From: Zetaproteobacteria bacterium
Lineage (GTDB): Bacteria; Pseudomonadota; Zetaproteobacteria; Mariprofundales; Mariprofundaceae
Length of the DNA stretch: 16,082 nt
Assembly: GCA_021545665.1 (NCBI GenBank)
Contig: JAJRTX010000214.1
Coordinates: 1 to 16,082, forward strand
Direction of reading: 5' to 3'
Notes under the pieces: generated by a model
Told to the model about the DNA's origin: nothing
Databases searched by the model: none
What the model saw: the letters and a program-made list of their open reading frames with translations, nothing else
Shown here: piece by piece, positions 11,864 through 16,082 of the stretch
Numbering within the stretch: the first letter of the stretch is position 1
Layout: each line of letters begins with the position of its first letter
Position numbers and translations under genes: made by a program

Positions 11864-11897
11864 ATTAAATATAAATATCTAGGGGGGGTATACACGC

Positions 11898-13109
11898 ATG
11901 AACACTGCAGGATTTGATGTCTTTTTTCTCACTATGGGTGCAGCCATGGTGCTGGCGATGCATGCAGGCTTCGCCTTTCTCGAAGTAGGAACAGTGCGCA
12001 AGAAAAATCAGGTAAATGCGCTGGTGCGCGTGATTACCGATTTTGGTTTTTCGACCGTGGCCTATTTTGTTGTCGGTTTTGCTATGGCTTACGGTATTAA
12101 CTTTTTTGCTCCGGTATCCGAGTTGAACAATCTTGGGGGCGCTTCCAATGGTTATGAAATGGTGCATTTCTTTTTTCTACTGACCTTTGCAGCTGCAATT
12201 CCAGCGATCATTTCAGGAGGCATCACTGAGCGTGTAAAATTTTGGCCCAATGCACTGGCTACAATAGTATTGGTCGCCTTGGTTTACCCTTTTTATGAAG
12301 GCCTGATCTGGGGAGGTAATTTTGGCTATCAGTCCTGGCTGAATGCCAGTTTTGGAGCTGAGTTTCATGATTTTGCCGGTTCGGTTGTCGTGCATTCCAT
12401 GGGCGGCTTCCTGGCTTTGGGCGCGGTCGTCCTGCTGGGCGCTCGAAAGGGCCGTTATACAAGGGACGGGCGTGTAAATGCCATTCTGCCATCCAATATC
12501 CCATTCCTAGCACTGGGTTCGTGGATACTTTGCGTTGGCTGGTTCGGGTTTAATGTGATGAGTGCAGGTAATGCCGAAGCAGCGTCCGGCCTGGTGGCCA
12601 TGAATTCTCTGCTGGCCATGGTTGGTGGCCTGCTGGCCGCTCTTGTGGTTGGCAAAAATGACCCCGGTTTTGTGCATAATGGCGCACTGGCGGGGCTGGT
12701 GGCGATTTGTGCAGGGTCAGATCTGGTGCATCCGATTGGCGCATTGGTGATTGGCTTGGCAGCTGGCGCGATTTTCGTGTTCGGCTTTGAATATATTCAG
12801 AACAAACTAAAAATTGATGATGTGCTGGGTGTAATTCCGTTGCACGGCATATGCGGTGCATGGGGAGGTATCGCAGCAGGCGTATTCGGGACGTCTGCCT
12901 TGGGCGGCGCAGGCGGTGTTACCTTTATGGCGCAACTGGTTGGTACAGCAACCGGAGTGGCAATTGCCGTAGCAGGTGGTTTTATTGTCTTCGGGGCTGT
13001 CAAGGCGACGCTCGGTATCAGGATGAGCGAAGAAGATGAATACAGAGGTGCTGATCTTTCTATTCACAACATCAGTGCCAATCCGGAACAGGATATGGCA
13101 AGTCACTGA
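11898..13109 (+). CDS. amt: Ammonium transporter, Amt family, second divergent copy
   Basis: This 403-residue Amt protein is much more divergent from AmtB1 than the P-II pair is. It has no cleavable signal peptide and starts directly in helix 1 (FDVFFLTMGAAMVL, then GFAFLEVGTVRKKN). The twin pore histidines are H166 (GSVVVHSMGG) and H316 (IPLHGICGAW), the same 150-residue spacing as AmtB1. The HDFAG motif precedes the first His. The C-terminal tail (SEEDEYRGADLSIHNIS) could dock P-II. Its ribosome site is part of a run of seven G (11882-11888), nine bases before the ATG. A strong terminator follows. Confidence 0.94.
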   Translation: MNTAGFDVFFLTMGAAMVLAMHAGFAFLEVGTVRKKNQVNALVRVITDFGFSTVAYFVVGFAMAYGINFFAPVSELNNLGGASNGYEMVHFFFLLTFAAAIPAIISGGITERVKFWPNALATIVLVALVYPFYEGLIWGGNFGYQSWLNASFGAEFHDFAGSVVVHSMGGFLALGAVVLLGARKGRYTRDGRVNAILPSNIPFLALGSWILCVGWFGFNVMSAGNAEAASGLVAMNSLLAMVGGLLAALVVGKNDPGFVHNGALAGLVAICAGSDLVHPIGALVIGLAAGAIFVFGFEYIQNKLKIDDVLGVIPLHGICGAWGGIAAGVFGTSALGGAGGVTFMAQLVGTATGVAIAVAGGFIVFGAVKATLGIRMSEEDEYRGADLSIHNISANPEQDMASH

Positions 13110-13150
13110 TTGCCAGCCCACTATTTAACAGACCGAGATGCTGATAAAAT

Positions 13151-13196
13151 AAAAAGCGTTCCGTTTATTTGTTAAATAGAATGCTTTTTTACTTTT
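13151..13196 (+). terminator. Strong intrinsic terminator after amt2
   Basis: AAAAAGCGTTC (13151-13161) pairs with GAATGCTTTTT (13179-13189, one G-T pair). Above a small bulge the stem continues as TATTT/AAATA with a GTT loop. It ends in TTTTTTACTTTT. It closes the nitrogen locus 41 bp past the amt2 stop, so tolB, 39 bp further on, must have its own promoter in a very short space or depend on read-through. Confidence 0.85.
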
Positions 13197-13234
13197 GCCT
13201 TGTTTTCCATCATGGCAAACGCTAGAAAGCCGCC

Positions 13235-14497
13235 ATGCAATTGCTTACCTTTATTCTTGTTTTTTTTATTAGCTGTTTTCATGCTTTTGCCGCTGACTTC
13301 GATATCTATCAATCAACCTACAGACCTTTACAGGTAGCACTGACGGTAGATTCGAGTGTGAATGCAGCAAAAAAACGCCTGTTTTACGATGTGATCAAAA
13401 ATGACTTAACGTCCAGTCAGTCATTCAAGGCTATTGATCCTCTTGCTTTTCTGGCCAGTCCGGAAGAAAGCTGGAGTAAAGTTGCTTATGATGACTGGCG
13501 CATTATTGGTACGGATATTTTAGCCCTTTGCCGATTGAGTGTGACGGAATCAGGTTGGCAGACTGAAATACAGGTTCATGATCCCTTTAGAGCCAAGCAG
13601 TTACTCTCGACGACGCTCACAAGTTCTGCCACAGGATTGCGTGTGCTGGCCCACCGTGCTGCAGATGAAATTTATACTGCGGCTCTCGGCATTCCGGGGT
13701 ATTTCGGTAGCCATGTTCTATATGTGCATAAACGTGGAAAAGCCTCCGATCTGATTTATATAGACCAGGATGGTGCTAATCGTCAGGTTGTAGGTAAAGA
13801 TTTTACCCTGTTATTATCTCCCGACTGGTCGCCGGATGGAAAACAGGTGGCTCTTAATACTTATGTTGGAAATCACCCAAGGCTGGAGTTTTTCTATCTG
13901 AATACGGGTAAGCGTATAGCATTCGGCGATTTTAAAGGGTTGAACAGTACACCTGAGTTTTCACCGGATGGCCGCTTTGTTGCCGCAACGCTGTCGCATA
14001 CCGGCAATACCGATATTCATATCTATGATATTGCCAATAAGACATGGAGAGCATTTACCCGCCATAAAGGTATAGATACCACACCAACCTGGTCGCCGGA
14101 TGGAAAGTGGATTGCCTTTGTCAGTAATCGAAGTGGTCAGCCGCAGGTGTATCGAAAAGCTCTGGCAGGAGGTGGAGCGCAACTTGTCAGCACCGAAGGT
14201 ATCTACAACACATCTCCGGTATGGTCCCCAACTGGAGATCGGATCGCCATGATTTCAAAAAAGAATTGGGCATTTGCGATTGCTACAGTTCGACCGGACG
14301 GAAAAGATATTCGCTATTTGACTACAGGAAAACGTGTTGAATCTCCGTCATGGTCGCCGAATGGTCAGATGCTACTGTTTTCAGCAGAGGAACATGGCAT
14401 CCGGCGCGTTTACCGCGTCCCCAGTTGGGGTGGTAGACCGGAGGCCATAACATCACCTGCAATTGATGCATCCGATCCAGCCTGGTCCCGTCACTGA
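13235..14497 (+). CDS. tolB: Tol-Pal system protein TolB
   Basis: This periplasmic beta-propeller binds Pal and links the TolA/Pal force chain during outer-membrane constriction. The product has 420 residues, close to the family norm. The signal peptide ends HAFA19 before ADF. An N-terminal mixed domain (PLQVALTVDSS...; about 20-160) is followed by PD40/WD40-like repeats from about residue 195: WSPDGKQVA, FSPDGRFVA, WSPDGKWIA, WSPTGDRIA, WSPNGQMLL and a final PAWS. The ribosome site is weak (only GAAAG upstream), but this start gives a clean signal peptide. tolQRA is not upstream; a terminated amt2 is. Confidence 0.95.
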   Translation: MQLLTFILVFFISCFHAFAADFDIYQSTYRPLQVALTVDSSVNAAKKRLFYDVIKNDLTSSQSFKAIDPLAFLASPEESWSKVAYDDWRIIGTDILALCRLSVTESGWQTEIQVHDPFRAKQLLSTTLTSSATGLRVLAHRAADEIYTAALGIPGYFGSHVLYVHKRGKASDLIYIDQDGANRQVVGKDFTLLLSPDWSPDGKQVALNTYVGNHPRLEFFYLNTGKRIAFGDFKGLNSTPEFSPDGRFVAATLSHTGNTDIHIYDIANKTWRAFTRHKGIDTTPTWSPDGKWIAFVSNRSGQPQVYRKALAGGGAQLVSTEGIYNTSPVWSPTGDRIAMISKKNWAFAIATVRPDGKDIRYLTTGKRVESPSWSPNGQMLLFSAEEHGIRRVYRVPSWGGRPEAITSPAIDASDPAWSRH

Positions 14498-14720
14498 GAA
14501 TATGGATTATAAACAATTTTAATTGGAGGTCTGTTAACCCTTAGCTTACATAATGGGCATCAGACGACGTGATAATGTAGCTGAAATTTACTTTGCGATT
14601 GGCTTTCCAGATACTTTCTAAATGCTTTCTGATTAATCGGCTAGCTACACCAGCAGGAACAGAAGCAGGGAGTAAATGCCGATTTTTTCACGGCATACTT
14701 ATCCTGTGCAGGAAATATAA

Positions 14721-14746
14721 CCCGGCTTGTTTATAAATAAGCCGGG
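14721..14746. terminator. GC-rich hairpin between tolB and pal
   Basis: CCCGGCTT (14721-14728) pairs with AAGCCGGG (14739-14746); G-T and T-A pairs extend it to 11 bp with a 4-nt TATA loop. Plus-strand flank after the stem is ATAAATAGC, not a U-tract, so it is terminator-like only. It may end tolB mRNA by Rho-aided stopping or protect a 3' end. Confidence 0.45.
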
Positions 14747-14773
14747 ATAAATAGCAAAGCAGGTAGAACATGG

Positions 14774-14804
14774 TTGACTAGATGGCAGCAAATGTCACTA
14801 TACG
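14774..14804 (+). promoter_or_regulatory. Possible sigma-70 promoter for pal
   Basis: TTGACT (14774-14779; 5/6) with TATACG (14799-14804; 4/6) at a long 19-bp spacing. A start near 14811 would leave a ~26-nt leader with AAGGGG before the pal ATG. The spacing is the weak point. Confidence 0.35.
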
Positions 14805-14836
14805 CTGAAGATTGCTGCACCAAGGGGATATGAGAT

Positions 14837-15331
14837 ATGAACTATAAACATTTTAATAAGGTTGTCTGGATAGCTGTTGCATCGGCAGGGTTGCTGTTTG
14901 CAGGCTGTGCAAAGAAGGTAGAAGTCGAGTCAACTGTATCTAAACAAGCATCAACTACTGAACAAGTTTCGCCTGTTGAGTCCGCACCATCAGTACAACA
15001 ACCATCAGCGAATTCAGTTTATTTTGCTTTTGATAAATCCGACCTGGATGCTGCGGCAAGAGCTGTGCTGGATGGTCATGCTGCATGGCTGAATGCTAAT
15101 TCTGATGCCAGTATCAAGATTGAAGGAAATTGTGATGAGCGCGGTAGTCGCGAATACAATCTTGCCTTGGGTCAGCAGCGTGCTGACAGTGTGCGTGATT
15201 ATCTGGCTGCTCGTGGTGTAAGCAGTAGCAGTATCGACACTGTTTCTTTCGGTGAGGAGATGCCAGCTTGCAAAGGTAATGGCGAGGCCTGCTGGGCCCA
15301 GAATCGCCGTGCGGATATTGTCGCTCGCTAA
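14837..15331 (+). CDS. pal: Peptidoglycan-associated lipoprotein Pal
   Basis: This outer-membrane lipoprotein anchors to peptidoglycan through an OmpA-like domain and binds TolB and TolA. The product has 164 residues. The lipobox is LFAGC with acylated C24. A short, Ser/Val/Gln-rich linker (about 25-58) precedes the OmpA_C domain, which starts VYFAFDKSDL. The diaminopimelate-contact pattern CDERGS...NLALGQQRA is present (D100, R115). The C-terminal part has a Cys pair (PACKGNGEACW) seen in some other Pal proteins. AAGGGG precedes the ATG by ten bases. cpoB begins 9 bp after the stop. Confidence 0.96.
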   Translation: MNYKHFNKVVWIAVASAGLLFAGCAKKVEVESTVSKQASTTEQVSPVESAPSVQQPSANSVYFAFDKSDLDAAARAVLDGHAAWLNANSDASIKIEGNCDERGSREYNLALGQQRADSVRDYLAARGVSSSSIDTVSFGEEMPACKGNGEACWAQNRRADIVAR

Positions 15332-15340
15332 GAACTTCTA

Positions 15341-16082
15341 ATGAAGTATATCAGACGGCCATCGGTTTTTCCGGTGGCCTTCCTTTTTGTGTGTGGTCTC
15401 AGTCTGACTGCATGCAATGGTAATAATAAAATATCATGGGAACAGGATAAAGAGTCGGTCATAACATCAATTGAAACTCTTGATGCAGAACGAAAAAAAG
15501 AAGCTGTTCTAACCAATGAACTACTTGCAGAAGTAGATTCGCGGCTACTTCTTCTGGAAGAAGCTACTCTGAGTCAGCAGGCACAGGTCGAATTATTATT
15601 GGCGCAGTTGGAAGAGCAGAAAAAAGTTAAAGAGCGGGAACGTGTTAAAGAACAAAAACGTGTTGAAGAACAAAAACGTAAACTGAAAAAGAAACTTGCG
15701 GCTGAATTGAAACAAATTCGGATGCAGAAGAAAAGGCAACTGGTGTTGCAGAAGGCGAAAAAAATCGCTGCTGCAAAAAAAGCCTCTGAACGAAAACAGA
15801 TCAGCATACCGGAAAAACAGGTTGCGACGCTCCCTGCAATAGTTCCTGCTGCTACAGCAGAAACAGAGAAAGATGCATATACTGCTGCCTATCTGGCACT
15901 AAAAAGCGGGCGTTTTGTAGAGGCGTCAAAAGGTTTTAACCAGCAACTTGATTTATATCCTGATGGCGAATTTTCTGATCAGGCCTGGTATTGGCTGGGT
16001 GAGACCCGCTACGCACAGCGAGCCTATGGTATGGCAAGTAATGCATTTAAATATATCGCAAACAACTATCCGATGAGTGTTA
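15341..16082 (+). CDS. cpoB: CpoB/YbgF-like Tol-Pal cell-division coordinator, 3' end missing
   Basis: 247 residues are visible before the window ends, with no stop. The start at 15341 gives a lipoprotein signal: basic KYIRR, hydrophobic core, lipobox LTAC with C25. Most CpoB proteins are soluble periplasmic, so lipidation is notable. Residues ~30-165 form a long helix, first acidic/Leu-rich (trimerisation-like), then extremely Lys/Glu/Arg/Ala-rich with three hexapeptide repeats (95-112). From residue 178 the CpoB TPR region begins (AYTAAYLALKSGRFVEAS...YPDGEF, WYWLGETRYAQRAY...NNYPMSV). CpoB coordinates peptidoglycan synthesis with Tol-driven constriction. The ribosome site is poor, so translation may be coupled to pal, 9 bp upstream. 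Confidence 0.88.
   Translation, partial: MKYIRRPSVFPVAFLFVCGLSLTACNGNNKISWEQDKESVITSIETLDAERKKEAVLTNELLAEVDSRLLLLEEATLSQQAQVELLLAQLEEQKKVKERERVKEQKRVEEQKRKLKKKLAAELKQIRMQKKRQLVLQKAKKIAAAKKASERKQISIPEKQVATLPAIVPAATAETEKDAYTAAYLALKSGRFVEASKGFNQQLDLYPDGEFSDQAWYWLGETRYAQRAYGMASNAFKYIANNYPMSV
15357..15388 (+). terminator. Terminator-like hairpin inside the cpoB signal-peptide codons
   Basis: GGCCATCGG (15357-15365) pairs with CCGGTGGCC (15371-15379), one T-G pair, loop TTTTT, followed by TTCCTTTTTG. This has every mark of an intrinsic terminator and lies 26 bp past the pal stop, yet it is within codons 6-16 of cpoB. Confidence 0.65.
15623..15676 (+). repeat. Three tandem 18-bp repeats in cpoB
   Basis: Units at 15623-15640, 15641-15658 and 15659-15676 encode KVKERE, RVKEQK and RVEEQK, in frame. 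Units 2 and 3 differ at one base by eye. They extend the charged helix and could change copy number by slippage without breaking the frame. Confidence 0.8.

Larger units (their letters stand above)
14498..14836 (+). other. 339-bp gap between tolB and pal with several hairpins, no clear gene
   Basis: No convincing protein gene is seen. A 22-codon plus-strand frame (14553-14621) and a ~47-codon minus-strand frame without ATG both lack support. The gap holds a stem ATGCCG/CGGCAT (14676-14681 with 14691-14696, T-rich loop), a stronger hairpin at 14721-14746, a long-range repeat TGTAGCT/AGCTACA (14576-14582, 14643-14649), and GCAGCAA/TTGCTGC (14785-14791, 14812-14818) over the likely pal promoter. 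Structure density is high for a spacing that is often short in tolB-pal units. Confidence 0.5.

Noticed and set aside
14553..14621. 22-codon plus-strand small ORF between tolB and pal
   Set aside because: Its GGAGG is too far upstream and nothing supports translation.

Overview
This window looks like a chromosomal segment of a Gram-negative, outer-membrane-bearing bacterium, most likely a proteobacterium. The evidence is the tolB-pal-cpoB envelope cluster, a TorF-type outer-membrane porin ending in Phe, two lipoprotein signal peptides, P-II/Amt modules and two good sigma-54 promoters. Base composition is moderate by eye. I cannot fix the genus. A marine gamma- or zetaproteobacterium is a guess from gene content, not a demonstration.

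Layout. (1) 1-655, minus: the decayed 5' part of an IS630-family transposase, running off the left edge. (2) 718-4470, minus: a bidirectional-type terminator, ilvC (branched-chain amino acids), an orphan ImmA/IrrE-like metallopeptidase with a perfect palindrome at its promoter, argB (arginine), and a five-helix membrane protein of unknown function that overlaps argB by 4 bp. (3) 4471-8416, plus: a sigma-54 promoter, then nirB-nirD-nirC (siroheme nitrite reductase large subunit, Rieske small subunit, nitrite/formate channel). (4) 8417-13196, plus: a second sigma-54 promoter, a TorF-type porin, glnK1-amtB1, a long hairpin, glnK2-amt2, and a strong terminator. (5) 13235-16082, plus: tolB, a 339-bp structured gap, pal, and the 5' part of cpoB, cut by the right edge.

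How it fits together. Regions 3 and 4 form one nitrogen-acquisition locus. Nitrite enters through the FNT channel and is reduced to ammonium by NirBD. Ammonium enters through two different Amt channels, each paired with its own P-II regulator. A porin at the head of the P-II/Amt unit suggests an outer-membrane step co-expressed with ammonium uptake. Both halves start with a -24/-12 promoter, which implies control by RpoN and an enhancer-binding protein such as NtrC. The last region is the Tol-Pal outer-membrane constriction system without tolQRA next to it. The CpoB here is a lipoprotein with an unusually charged, TolA-like helix, and its signal-peptide codons also form what looks like an intrinsic terminator.
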